A stretch of DNA of 64,000 nt from Limnohabitans sp. Rim11 (GCF_001269365.1 NZ_CXOM01000006.1:1-64000); one strand, 5' to 3'; numbered from the stretch's first letter, positions 7,372-15,222 are shown. Numbers and translations: made by a program. The notes: generated by a model from the letters alone, not told the origin.

Positions 7372-8211
7372 TTATTTTGTACCAATGCTTGGTGTAACTT
7401 CGCGTGTTTTAATCCATCTGATAATTGCATTGTTGACTTCAAATTCATTTCCTTCGTAAGAATGGTAATGTCCCCCTCCACAAACAGGCCCATTCTTTGT
7501 GCCGCCATTAACAGTGACCAGGTTTTTTTCTGAATACTTTATTACAGTTAAGTAAGGCGTTACAAAACATCCATCCTCCTCATGGTGAATATTTAAAACT
7601 GGAACGTTTAATTCCCTCATGTTAAATGCTTCACCAGCCCATCCAAAATTTGATACAGCTCCCCTATATCTAACCGTCACTGCGGCGCTGCTAATGACTC
7701 CAGCTATATCGCCTCTTATATTTTTTCCTAATAGTTTTGCACTTATTGTTCCGTGACTGTGACCCATCAAATAAAAGTTTTTGACTCCTTGATTTTCTTT
7801 CAATGAATTGATAATTTTTTGAATATCTTCTGCATGTTGATTTGAGCTTCTATAGGAATCGTCACAAGCTGTTGGTGTGTCCCACGATTTATTTCCCCAC
7901 TGGTCTGTTGGACAATCCATTAGTACAAAGCCGATATTTTCTTTTGTTAGCATGCTCACGCGCATAAATCTATTCACTCCATTAAAGAATGTTTTATCAG
8001 ATTCGATTCTTGAAATGGAAGGCCAACCATTGAAATATAAGATTGCTGTGTCTGTTTTTTCTTCTGGCATCCATCCTAACGCTCTTATATAAACTGGACT
8101 CTTCGTTAAAAATCCTTGCATCCTGTCTAGTTTTTCTTCGATCAATATTGGTTGCGCAATACACGTGAAATTGATTAGGAAACCAAAAATTAATGCAAGT
8201 ATTTTTTTCAT
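7372..8211 (-). CDS. Secreted alpha/beta hydrolase (279 aa)
   Basis: The ATG at 8211 is preferred over one six codons upstream because TTGGGGAATAC lies just before it and it opens a clean signal peptide (MKKILALIFGFLINFTCIAQ). The mature part has the nucleophile elbow GHSHG (LMGHSHGTISAKL), a later acidic segment (NIHHEEDGCF) and a C-terminal GGGHYHS histidine cluster that could supply the catalytic His. It is likely periplasmic or extracellular; the substrate is unknown. It is AT-rich and monocistronic. It is not closely similar to the hydrolase at 767-1588. Confidence 0.78.
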   Translation of the reverse strand: MKKILALIFGFLINFTCIAQPILIEEKLDRMQGFLTKSPVYIRALGWMPEEKTDTAILYFNGWPSISRIESDKTFFNGVNRFMRVSMLTKENIGFVLMDCPTDQWGNKSWDTPTACDDSYRSSNQHAEDIQKIINSLKENQGVKNFYLMGHSHGTISAKLLGKNIRGDIAGVISSAAVTVRYRGAVSNFGWAGEAFNMRELNVPVLNIHHEEDGCFVTPYLTVIKYSEKNLVTVNGGTKNGPVCGGGHYHSYEGNEFEVNNAIIRWIKTREVTPSIGTK

Positions 8212-8330
8212 TTGTATTCCCCAATTCATGATTTACATTTCTCGTATTTGGACATTAACAGTAACAGCATGTACAAAAAATAGTTGAGTTCTGAGTTGTG
8301 TAGCCCATTAAATTATAGAAAACCCTGAGT

Positions 8331-8492
8331 TTTGATTCTCAGAGCCTTTGAATAAAGTTTGGGGTCTTTAAGGATGTAGCCCATTTTGCCCGCTGCGTAC
8401 AAATCGTTCTGTCAGGTCGGATTTCTGCGGGTTGACCGTGCTGTCGGGTTGATGTGGAGATCAGGTGTCGTTTAACACGACAGTTGGTGTGT
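8331..8492 (+). repeat. Dispersed intergenic repeat, copy E (near full length)
   Basis: This is the most complete copy. It has GATTCTCAGAGCCTTTGAAT, AAAGTTTGGGGTCTTTAAGG, CTGCGTACAAATCGTTCTGT, GGGTTGACCGTGCTGTCGGG and the hairpin TGTCGT-TTAAC-ACGACA (8466-8482) with GTTGGTG after it. The 8212-8659 interval (about 450 bases) between the hydrolase and LysR genes has no other recognisable feature. Confidence 0.7.
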
Positions 8493-8659
8493 GATGACAC
8501 TTTTTAACCGAGTCTGGGGTTTGATCTGAATTTAAAAGCACAGAGATCACCTATTGAAGTTCAACTTACATTGAATGACCGATTCACACTCTCAACGTAC
8601 GCTTTGACTGATAGATGTCCGTAGCTTTGCTGTTCAACGCTCTAGCCAAGCAGCAGCGT

Positions 8660-9538
8660 TTAAATCCAATCCTGAGGAAACGCCGTCTCAAGAAACCGAA
8701 TGAATGCATTCACCTTCGCGCTTGAAAATCTTCTGGAGGCGTGAAGCACCCAAAGCTCAGAAGGCTTGTCAAATGAAGGACCCCAACTCACCAAGCGCCC
8801 CGCTTCAAGATCTTTGGCGATCAATAAACTTGGGAGTTTGGCTGCGCCTATGCCAGTAAGTAACGCATCGCGAATCATCGTGAGTGTTGGCAACTCAAGC
8901 ACAACTTGGGCCTCTAAATCTTGCTGTTGCTTGTCACCCACTTGCCAAACAGATTTGGCAATCAGGGATGAGCGAACCACAACCGGTAAGCGTTGATTGT
9001 GTTTTTTGACATTGAGAAATTTCTTCTTGAATTGCGGTGTAGATACCACCAGCACCTCGTCCTGCACAAAACATCGTCCTACCAATTCTGAGTTGGTTTC
9101 AGGATTGATGCGAATCACTAAGTCGTAGCCTTCTGTGACCAGATCTACTGCGCGATCTTCCATGGTGATTGCAAGTTGAACCTCTGGATATGCCGTGGTG
9201 AATTGGGCCGCCAATCGACCCATGAACATTTGCCCAAACAGTGTCGGCACATTGATTCTCAAACGACCTTGGGGTTTTGAGCTGCCATCTCGCAGTTGTT
9301 GCGCGGCTTCATTAAGCTCGTGCAATGGGTTCACAGCGCGTTCTAAAAGCAAAGCGCCTTCCTCAGTGAGATGGACGGCTCGAGCGCCCCGTTCGAATAG
9401 ACGCACACCCAATGCTGACTCTAGCGACATGACTTTCCGAGACAGTGTGGCCTTGGGCCGACTACTTACGCGGCTCGCCTGTGCGTAGCCGCCATGCGTG
9501 GCAACCAGCACAAAGTCGGACAAATCTTCAAGGTTCAT
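8660..9538 (-). CDS. LysR-family transcriptional regulator
   Basis: A 292-residue regulator of normal family length. The N-terminal winged helix-turn-helix covers about residues 1-60 (FVLVATHGGYAQASRVSSRPKATLSRKVMSLE, then LGVRLFERGARAVHLTEEG). The effector-binding domain follows from about 90 (GRLRINVPTLFGQMFMG). It belongs to the group that usually controls a divergently transcribed oxidoreductase gene. Here the NmrA-like gene starts 124 bases away in the opposite direction, so it is the probable target together with autoregulation. The effector is unknown. Confidence 0.92.
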   Translation of the reverse strand: MNLEDLSDFVLVATHGGYAQASRVSSRPKATLSRKVMSLESALGVRLFERGARAVHLTEEGALLLERAVNPLHELNEAAQQLRDGSSKPQGRLRINVPTLFGQMFMGRLAAQFTTAYPEVQLAITMEDRAVDLVTEGYDLVIRINPETNSELVGRCFVQDEVLVVSTPQFKKKFLNVKKHNQRLPVVVRSSLIAKSVWQVGDKQQQDLEAQVVLELPTLTMIRDALLTGIGAAKLPSLLIAKDLEAGRLVSWGPSFDKPSELWVLHASRRFSSAKVNAFIRFLETAFPQDWI

Positions 9539-9662
9539 TTCGTTTCATTATTGGGATGATTCGTCTCATTTTAAGGTCTTTCGTTCCTTATTTGAGCGCA
9601 TAAGATCACTTCCAATGAGTCGCTTGCTTTAAGCAACTCAAGAATCAATCAAAGGTCACGCA

Positions 9663-10547
9663 ATGTCATCAGAAAAAGTCTTAGTACTCAACGCAACGGG
9701 TAAGGTCGGACGCAATGTCAGCAAGGCATTTCTAGAGGCTGGTTTTGAAGTCTATGGAACCACAAGGTCTAGCAATAGCAGCTTACCTGGAATGGGTGTT
9801 AAGCCAGTTGTGTGTAACTACACCCAGCGAGAAGATTTAGACAAAGCATTTACGCAGAGCGGTGCTAAAAAAGTATTCGTCATCACTGATTATTTTGCGG
9901 CAGCTAAAAAGAATGCCAACTTAGAGTTTGAACAGGGTCGTGCCGCGATAGATGCTGCAAAGGCTGCGGGTGTCAATCATTTGATATTTATGAGTGTGGC
10001 TGACGCAGAGTTTTTTGACGAGCACGTGCTTCACTTGCATGCCAAAGTAGATCTAGAAAAATATTTACGTTCGTCGGGAGTGCCGTTTTCAATATTGCGC
10101 CCCTGTGCTTTTTTTGAAAATTTAGACGACGCGGCCAATTGGAATCCTTTGAAGAAAGGCGTTGTGAAGTTCTTGTCGCTTCATCACAATAAGTTCTGCG
10201 CCACTTATGACATTGGCAGGGCGGCGGCCATTCAATTGAAGGCACCTGATCAATGGCTGAGTCAGTCACTCGACGTCATTGGTTGGCAAGGCAATTTGGA
10301 GCAGGTGGCTGAGGCGTTGTCCAAAGTCAGTGGAGTGCCTGTTAAGGCCAAGCTGGCGATGCCCATCTTTTTCCGTCGACTGTTCTTGAAAGATTTGCAT
10401 CATATGTTTTTATATTACGAGGTGCAGAAAGGGCCGCTTGGCACGCCGGAAGCGTTTAAAAAAGTTCTGCCTGATGCAATGTCGGCGGAAGATTGGTTTC
10501 GTTTCCATGGCAAATATGCCAACGGTGAGCGAATTGTTCAGGCTTAG
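9663..10547 (+). CDS. NmrA/SDR-like NAD(P)-binding protein
   Basis: A 294-residue protein with an N-terminal Rossmann motif (VLNATGKVGRNVSKAFLEAGFEVYGTTR) typical of NmrA/atypical short-chain dehydrogenases. The segments VFVITDYF, AKAAGVNHLIFMSVAD and FSILRPCAFFENL also follow the family pattern. Such proteins are either redox sensors or quinone/isoflavone-type reductases. The active-site YxxxK motif is not evident, so sensing or a non-classical reductase role is possible. It is divergent from the LysR gene, and a TGTCGT hairpin follows directly after the stop codon. Confidence 0.85.
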   Translation: MSSEKVLVLNATGKVGRNVSKAFLEAGFEVYGTTRSSNSSLPGMGVKPVVCNYTQREDLDKAFTQSGAKKVFVITDYFAAAKKNANLEFEQGRAAIDAAKAAGVNHLIFMSVADAEFFDEHVLHLHAKVDLEKYLRSSGVPFSILRPCAFFENLDDAANWNPLKKGVVKFLSLHHNKFCATYDIGRAAAIQLKAPDQWLSQSLDVIGWQGNLEQVAEALSKVSGVPVKAKLAMPIFFRRLFLKDLHHMFLYYEVQKGPLGTPEAFKKVLPDAMSAEDWFRFHGKYANGERIVQA

Positions 10548-10578
10548 GTGTCGTTTTACACGACAGTTGATGGTGCTG
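10547..10578 (+). repeat. Dispersed repeat, copy H (hairpin block only)
   Basis: TGTCGT-TTTAC-ACGACA (10549-10565) followed by GTTGATGGTGCTGG matches the 3' end of copies C, E and G. It begins at the last base of the NmrA-like stop codon and might act as its 3' stem-loop. Confidence 0.55.
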
Positions 10579-10616
10579 GTGGTTTGGAATGATCGTCCAG
10601 CAACGGGACGATGAAC

Positions 10617-10646
10617 GAACAAAGGTGCAATCAAGCACCTTTGTTC
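10617..10646. terminator. Strong 12-bp stem-loop between converging genes
   Basis: GAACAAAGGTGC-AATCAA-GCACCTTTGTTC is a perfect 12-pair stem. It lies between the NmrA-like gene and the minus-strand 95-aa gene. A second stem (ATCGTCC...GGGACGAT) lies at 10590-10613. The T-run is weak on either strand, but a terminator or 3'-end stabiliser is likely. Confidence 0.65.
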
Positions 10647-10658
10647 AATTTGCGACAT

Positions 10659-10946
10659 TTACTGACTAAACCCATCCCGCAGCTTGTTGGCAGCGGCATC
10701 AATTTGTGTGTCCAACTCTCCATTGAGCACGGCAGTCTTGATTAGTTCTAGTGTGGGCACTAAATCTTTCTCGCTGCCAACTTCCACTGCCACTTTGCCC
10801 CGAGCTAGTTCCAGCACCCGAGTGCCATAACGCACTGACAAGGCAAGTTTTCCTGATTCAGTAGTAAACCACCAAGGTCGAACACGCTTGGGCATTTCCA
10901 CCTGACGGCGTATGCCAGTGTGGCGTTCCCCCAATTCAGTAGACAA
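10659..10946 (-). CDS. Conserved hypothetical protein (95 aa)
   Basis: The protein has a basic N-terminal half (MPKRVRPWWFTTESGKLALSVRYGTRVLEL) and a helical C-terminal half (SEKDLVPTLELIKTAVLNGELDTQIDAAANKLRDGF). The domain name is not recalled with confidence, but the pattern of a short beta-rich head with an amphipathic helical tail looks like a genuine small protein. It follows sppA on the same strand after 52 bases, so it may be the last gene of that operon. Confidence 0.6.
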   Translation of the reverse strand: MSTELGERHTGIRRQVEMPKRVRPWWFTTESGKLALSVRYGTRVLELARGKVAVEVGSEKDLVPTLELIKTAVLNGELDTQIDAAANKLRDGFSQ

Positions 10947-10998
10947 ATATTATTGTCAAAATCTGAATATGGCATGCCTCCATCAAACGCTCCACCTT

Positions 10999-12912
10999 TT
11001 AGGGCAACACATTGCACAAGCAGTGCGCCGCAGCACCAAAGGGTTGTTTTTTGTCAATAACCGTTTGCAACCAGCTCAAATCTTGTCCCAATCTGTTCAG
11101 CATCAAAGCATCAGCGCCCGAAAGTCCTGACAACACATTCCAAGCTGGAGGGGCCACTGATTCAGCAGAAATCCAGCCAATCTGACCCATGAATTTTTGG
11201 GCAAATTTTTCGATAGGTGAGGTTTGGGGTCCCACATAACGAATAGGGAGCTCTTTCCCGTTGGCGTTGGCACCATCCAGTTTGGCAACCCGGCTTCGGG
11301 CCTCTTCAACGGCATCGGAAAAACTTCCGAGTCGATCAATCAGCTTGTGATTGGCTGCTTGCGCACCTGTCCAAATTCTGCCTTGGGCTAGCTCGTCTGC
11401 TTTGGCAAGCTCGATGCTGCGAGTGGCAGACACTTTGCCAATAAAATCGGTATAGATGTGTTCAATGCTCGACTGCACCAAAGACTGCATGCGGGGGTCT
11501 AAGGCTTTTCGAGGATCGTAAGCACCCGCAAGCCAGCTGGTTTGGTAGCCACCTGTATTGATACCAATTTTGCTCATCAAACCTTCACCAGTGGGCAACA
11601 TGGCAAACACACCAATAGAGCCAGTGATGGTAGCCGGATCAGCAATGACCACATCAGACGCCATTGAGATCCAATAGCCACCGGATGCCGCCAAGTTGCC
11701 CATGGACACCACAATGGGTTTGCCTTTGTCTTTGGCAATTTGCAGCTGCTCGCGAATGAGTTCAGAGCCCAAAACACTGCCACCAGGAGAATTCACTCTG
11801 AGCACAATGGCTTTGACATCTTTGTCTTCAGCCGCTTTTCGAATGCGCTCAGATGTGGAGATACCACCAATTTTGCCGGCTGGTGCGCGGCCATCGCCAA
11901 TTTCACCTTCGGCCACCACAATGGCAATGTGCTCCCCTTTGACTCTCTTCACTTCAGAGGTGAGATAGTCTTTCCAGCCAACCTGACGGAAAGATTGAAT
12001 GTCTTCGTCTTTGCCCACTTCTTTCATGAGCGTTTCACGCAATGATTCAAAAGTCTGCAAACCATCGACCCATTTCCAATCGAGTGCCAATTGGCCTGGA
12101 TTGCCTTTGACCTTGATGAGCGCGTCGGGCAGCTTGCCAATGTTTTGATCAATGCTGCCTGCAGGCAAATTGCGCGCCTTTTCAACGCCGCCTGTGTACA
12201 AAGCCCACAACGCGTCATACACATGGGCCTCGGCTTTCAAGGCTTGCTGCGAGGGAGCATTCAACACATAAGGTTCACCAGCAGATTTAAATTGGCCCAC
12301 TCGAATTAAGTTGGCTTTGATTCCAAGTTTGTCTAATGCATCTTTGTAATAATTGCGGCTTCTGCCCAAGCCTTCAATGAGCACACCGCCCATGGGGTGC
12401 GATAGCACTTGGTTGGCATGCGCCGCCAAATAATATTGGCGTTGGTCATAAAAGCTAGACCATGCCACCACTTGCTTGCCTGAGGCTTTGAATTTTTCAA
12501 TGGCACTGGCTGCCTCGCGCAAAGAAACCAAACCGCCTCCTTGAAAGTCGTTGAGTTTTAAAAGCACTTTGTCGATGCGCTTGTCTTTGGCTGCCAGCTC
12601 AAGCGTCATGACAATATCGCGCAGTCGGACTGTTTCAGGGGTATTGCCTTGAAGCTCACCAATGAGCTTGTCTTTCAGGCCGCCTGGCGATTCTTCAACC
12701 AAGACACCTTTGAGGTCCATGACCAAAACCGTGTGATCTTCAAGGCTCACTTTGTCTGAATAAAGAACAAACCAACCGATACCTACTGCGTACAAGACAA
12801 AACCAAAGACCAGCGCCACGCGAAACCCACTGATCATCCAGTCGGACACTTTGAGAATGCCCCGATTGATCAGCGCATAAAGGCTTTTGATTTTTTGAAA
12901 AAGGGTTTTCAT
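10999..12912 (-). CDS. sppA: Signal peptide peptidase SppA (long, 67K type)
   Basis: A 637-residue membrane-anchored serine protease that degrades cleaved signal peptides in the inner membrane. One N-terminal helix (about 30-50) is followed by two tandem S49 domains. The catalytic dyad is visible: K209 in RVGQFKSAGEPY and S410 in MGNLAASGGYW, both at positions very close to the E. coli enzyme. The NSPGGS substrate-binding segment is present at about 374. Its ATG overlaps the stop of the upstream membrane-protein gene (ATGA), so translation is probably coupled within an XRE-membrane protein-sppA operon. Confidence 0.95.
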   Translation of the reverse strand: MKTLFQKIKSLYALINRGILKVSDWMISGFRVALVFGFVLYAVGIGWFVLYSDKVSLEDHTVLVMDLKGVLVEESPGGLKDKLIGELQGNTPETVRLRDIVMTLELAAKDKRIDKVLLKLNDFQGGGLVSLREAASAIEKFKASGKQVVAWSSFYDQRQYYLAAHANQVLSHPMGGVLIEGLGRSRNYYKDALDKLGIKANLIRVGQFKSAGEPYVLNAPSQQALKAEAHVYDALWALYTGGVEKARNLPAGSIDQNIGKLPDALIKVKGNPGQLALDWKWVDGLQTFESLRETLMKEVGKDEDIQSFRQVGWKDYLTSEVKRVKGEHIAIVVAEGEIGDGRAPAGKIGGISTSERIRKAAEDKDVKAIVLRVNSPGGSVLGSELIREQLQIAKDKGKPIVVSMGNLAASGGYWISMASDVVIADPATITGSIGVFAMLPTGEGLMSKIGINTGGYQTSWLAGAYDPRKALDPRMQSLVQSSIEHIYTDFIGKVSATRSIELAKADELAQGRIWTGAQAANHKLIDRLGSFSDAVEEARSRVAKLDGANANGKELPIRYVGPQTSPIEKFAQKFMGQIGWISAESVAPPAWNVLSGLSGADALMLNRLGQDLSWLQTVIDKKQPFGAAAHCLCNVLP

Positions 12913-13451
12913 TTTGACTCCTCAGAAATTGAATGCTCAGAAGGCAGTAACCACGCTAACACCATGGAAGGCAAGCAAGCCACCCACATGCAAAAAGCAA
13001 TGAGTGGCTGCGAGAATTTGACATTGGTGGCTCCATTCAAAGAGCCAGAAAATATTTCAAAAAATCCAATAAACACAATGGCATATACAAATATGACCGC
13101 CGACAACCAGCGGTAAGCATGCAGATAGCCTGAATTTCGGATGGCTATTTGCCGTTCATCTAACAACTCGTCAGGAGCGTCTGCCACATTTCTAACCGAC
13201 TTGCGCAATTGGAAATACAGAAGAAACACAATGACTAGCAAAACAATTTCTAAATAGGATTTCAGCTTGGGTTGGTCAATGAAGAAAACAAAACTCAAAC
13301 CGATGAGACAAGCCGCCGTGAAGAGCACCAAAACTCGACGGTTGAACTGATTGCGAAACCTAGACGGCCTGTTGTCGTTCAAGCTTTCAATGACTTCATT
13401 CTTGGTGACACCTGCAGACCAATAATATTTATTGCCTTTTTTATCTGTCAT
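12909..13451 (-). CDS. Membrane protein between XRE regulator and sppA (180 aa)
   Basis: The ATG at 13451 is preferred to one 23 codons upstream because it gives the MTDKKGNKYYWSAG start and only a short overlap with the regulator gene. About four membrane helices are seen, two in the centre and two near the C-terminus, with a polar loop ADAPDELLDERQIAIRNSGYLHAYR between the pairs. The loop pattern DERQ-IRN is found in small integral-membrane partners of XRE regulators. The function is unknown. Overlap at both ends indicates tight co-translation with the regulator and with SppA. Confidence 0.8.
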   Translation of the reverse strand: MTDKKGNKYYWSAGVTKNEVIESLNDNRPSRFRNQFNRRVLVLFTAACLIGLSFVFFIDQPKLKSYLEIVLLVIVFLLYFQLRKSVRNVADAPDELLDERQIAIRNSGYLHAYRWLSAVIFVYAIVFIGFFEIFSGSLNGATNVKFSQPLIAFCMWVACLPSMVLAWLLPSEHSISEESK

Positions 13452-13686
13452 GTGATTTGCCTTTTGGAAAAGGTTGGATAGAAAAGAGGCTTTGAATGTC
13501 TTTTCCCAAAACATCGGCAATTCGCATGGCCAGCACCAAGCTGGGGCTGTACTCGCCCCGCTCTAGGTAGCCAATGGTTTGATAGTGCACGCCCACAGAT
13601 TCGGCCAATTGCTGGCGCGACATGCCCAGCAGCTCGCGCTGCTCGGCAATGCGGTTGTAAACGGGAATTTCTTCATTGCGGCTCAT
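13441..13686 (-). CDS. XRE-family small regulator (81 aa)
   Basis: A compact Cro/C1-type helix-turn-helix protein (RIAEQRELLGMSRQQLAESVGVHYQTIGYLERGEYSPSLVLAMRIADVLG) with a short tail. The ATG at 13686 is chosen over one nine codons upstream because it opens MSRNEEIPVYNRI. Single-domain XRE proteins of this kind usually repress their own operon, here with a membrane protein and sppA. A 17-base motif overlapping the likely promoter, just 6 bases upstream, recurs before the gene at 14970-15173. Confidence 0.88.
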   Translation of the reverse strand: MSRNEEIPVYNRIAEQRELLGMSRQQLAESVGVHYQTIGYLERGEYSPSLVLAMRIADVLGKDIQSLFSIQPFPKGKSHDR

Positions 13687-13691
13687 GAAGA

Positions 13692-13708
13692 TAGTATAAA
13701 TGCTACAT
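13692..13708 (-). promoter_or_regulatory. Candidate XRE operator/promoter motif, site 1
   Basis: On the minus strand the sequence is ATGTAGCATTTATACTA, containing a TATACT -10-like hexamer. Sixteen of 17 bases match a site at 15206-15222. It lies immediately before the XRE start codon, and GCTATGTAGC makes a small palindrome there. Confidence 0.4.
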
Positions 13709-13719
13709 AGCACTCATGG

Positions 13720-13833
13720 TACTTTTGAATAAAGTTTGAGGCCTTGGAGGACGTCCTTCAAAAGGTCAAACGATCAGTAAAACTCGTTGATTCAGGTTAG
13801 GCTAACTCGCGTGAACCGTGAGATTGGGTTGAC
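13720..13833 (+). repeat. Dispersed intergenic repeat, copy F (diverged)
   Basis: ACTTTTGAATAAAGTTTGAG and GGCCTTGGAGGACG, then CGTTGATTCAGGTTAG and GATTGGGTTGACCC, follow the family order. The hairpin block is absent. It lies between the XRE operon promoter and the 3' end of the 63-aa paralogue 2. Confidence 0.5.
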
Positions 13834-13848
13834 CCAACAACTCCGAAC

Positions 13849-14040
13849 CTAGTTTGTCGGAAGATTTGAAAATATAGCCATCATCAATATTCCACCACCA
13901 ATCGCAAGCACCAAGATGAGCCCTGTTTTGTCTTTGGATTCAGGTTTCTTACCTGTTTCCGTTGACTGCGTAGGTGGTGCAGGTAAGCGCAATTTTGATT
14001 TCAATTGACGCATAGCAGACTGAACGACTACTTGAAACAT
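13849..14040 (-). CDS. Small single-pass membrane protein, paralogue 2 (63 aa)
   Basis: A near copy of the product of 4241-4432. The first 24 residues are identical, the linker differs at four places (QST, G, P), and the membrane helix reads LILVLAIGGGILMMAIF. AAGGAGCCAAT places a good ribosome site before the ATG. The first 50 or so bases are almost identical at DNA level to paralogue 1 while later bases diverge. It is flanked by dispersed repeats F and G. The function is unknown; a membrane-acting small peptide is a reasonable guess but unproven. Confidence 0.78.
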   Translation of the reverse strand: MFQVVVQSAMRQLKSKLRLPAPPTQSTETGKKPESKDKTGLILVLAIGGGILMMAIFSNLPTN

Positions 14041-14172
14041 ATTGGCTCCTTAAGGTTGATGAGAAAAATAAATCTATACCCTAAGATAGCCTAGATTTAC
14101 TTTCCACCTTTTGACTTAATTGGCATAGCCTTTTGAATTTCTTGGAAATAGCTAGTTTATTTTGACTCTTAC

Positions 14173-14380
14173 AACTTTTGAATAAATTTTGGGGTATTCA
14201 GGGATGTCTTGGTGCGATAAAACGAAGTTAGTTCCAAAGGGTATTACAAAGCAGAATTTAAGCGCCGATTTTTAGCCCTGCGTAAGAATCGTTGAGTCAA
14301 GTTTAAGTTCATCGGGTCAATCATGCTCGTGGGTTGACGTGGTCAATCAGTGTCGTATAAAACGACGGTTCGTGGTGCTG
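14173..14380 (+). repeat. Dispersed intergenic repeat, copy G (longest)
   Basis: ACTTTTGAATAAATTTTGGGG and TATTCAGGGATG at the left, then GATTTTTAGCCCTGCGTA, ATCGTTGAGTCAAG, GCTCGTGGGTTGACGTGG and the hairpin GTCGT-ATAAA-ACGAC (14352-14366) with GTGGTGCTGGG at the right. The 14041-14481 interval has no other recognisable feature besides the promoter side of the 63-aa gene. Confidence 0.65.
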
Positions 14381-14481
14381 GGTTCCATCACTGTCCCCAT
14401 CTTGATAGGTCTAAATACGCTCGTCAGTTAGATTGAGATAACGCCACTCGCAGAAGTATCTAGTTTTCAAATTTAATTGTT

Positions 14482-14918
14482 ATGGCATCACAAATGAAAA
14501 GCATTGATTTTCTGGCTGATTAGAACTTCTTTGAGGCTGATACGATTTTGCTTTCTAGCGCATCCAGCAAAATAGCCTACGCCACAGCAGTTCAGCTTCA
14601 ACATCGATCTAACATTAAGGTAGTAGGGCTTACCTCTGCTGCGAATCTGAATTTTTGCCAAAGCCTGGGCCGCGAGCTACATTCTTTTTTGCACCAGCAC
14701 AGGTTGCAAAGCGGAGTGGCGAATGGGGCAATGCTGTCCTGATGCAGCGGATTATTGCGGATTGGAAATCGTTCATTGATAGGGTTACAAACCCTCATGC
14801 GCCTTGGTTGTCAGTTGAGGCTCATAACGGACCAGCGGCTGTATCGAATATTTATTCACAAGTGTTATCAGGCAATGTGGATCCAAAAGTGGGCCTGATG
14901 TTGTCACTTAAAAGCTAG
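14482..14918 (+). pseudogene. Broken DUF2855-family gene
   Basis: An ATG at 14482 gives MASQMKSIDFLAD, then an in-frame TAG (14521), and the same frame continues NFFEADTILLSSASSKIAYATA and NIKVVGLTSAANLNFCQSLG, typical of the nucleotide-binding part of DUF2855 proteins (medium-chain-reductase-like, about 350 residues). At about 14665-14685 the homology shifts to the next frame (TFFFAPAQVAKRSGEWGNAVLMQRIIADW ... GPAAVSNIYSQVLSGNVDP), the family C-terminus. Thus the N-terminal part is gone, a nonsense codon is present, and an internal deletion changed frame. The original enzyme function is unknown; quinone-oxidoreductase-like activity has been suggested for the family by fold. Confidence 0.75.
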
Positions 14919-14969
14919 GGTTTGAACAGGTAAGGCTGTAGCGTTACTGGGTTTTAGGGGCAAGCCCCA

Positions 14970-15173
14970 TCAATCTCCAGCAGAGCCCCCGCCATCGCTG
15001 CTGCCCGCATCTGAACTATCGGCTGAGCCATTGGGGTGTAGTGCGTTGTTGGCACTAGGAAAAACAAGCGCTTGAGTCATGAAGTCATCACTTGAGCTTT
15101 TTTTTTCGTCTTCGGACAGTTCGATGGGTTGCTCAGGCTTTGAATTGAAAATTTTTGAAATCCAATCGAACAT
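14970..15173 (-). CDS. Hypothetical small acidic protein (67 aa)
   Basis: The product begins MFDWISKIFNSKPEQP, an amphipathic helix, and continues as an acidic Ser/Asp/Gly-rich disordered tail (SADSSDAGSSDGGGSAGD). AGAGGAAAT lies just before the ATG. No family is recognised. A 17-base motif shared with the XRE promoter lies 33 bases upstream, which hints at common control. Confidence 0.55.
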   Translation of the reverse strand: MFDWISKIFNSKPEQPIELSEDEKKSSSDDFMTQALVFPSANNALHPNGSADSSDAGSSDGGGSAGD

Positions 15174-15205
15174 GGAAATTTCCTCTTTTAAGTCAAGTCA
15201 ATATA

Positions 15206-15222
15206 TAGTATCAATGCTACAT
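15206..15222 (-). promoter_or_regulatory. Candidate XRE operator/promoter motif, site 2
   Basis: The minus-strand sequence ATGTAGCATTGATACTA differs by one base from the site before the XRE gene. ATATAT follows, so an AT-rich -10 region is plausible here. Confidence 0.4.

Noticed and set aside
7230..7508. 92-codon minus-strand frame
   Set aside because: It covers repeat copy D and the end of the hydrolase gene in another frame, with no ribosome site and no protein-like pattern.
13441..13686. XRE protein as antitoxin of a toxin-antitoxin pair
   Set aside because: The adjacent gene encodes a four-helix membrane protein, not a RelE, HigB or similar toxin, and the operon continues into sppA.
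1605..14380. The repeat family as integron attC sites of a cassette array
   Set aside because: All copies share one orientation, which fits, but no RYYYAAC/GTTRRRY core sites recur at the ends, there is no integrase gene in the window, and the genes between copies include large multi-gene operons such as sppA.
14482..14918. Two separate small genes at 14548-14742 and 14655-14918
   Set aside because: Both match different parts of one DUF2855 protein, in two frames, so they are pieces of a single broken gene.
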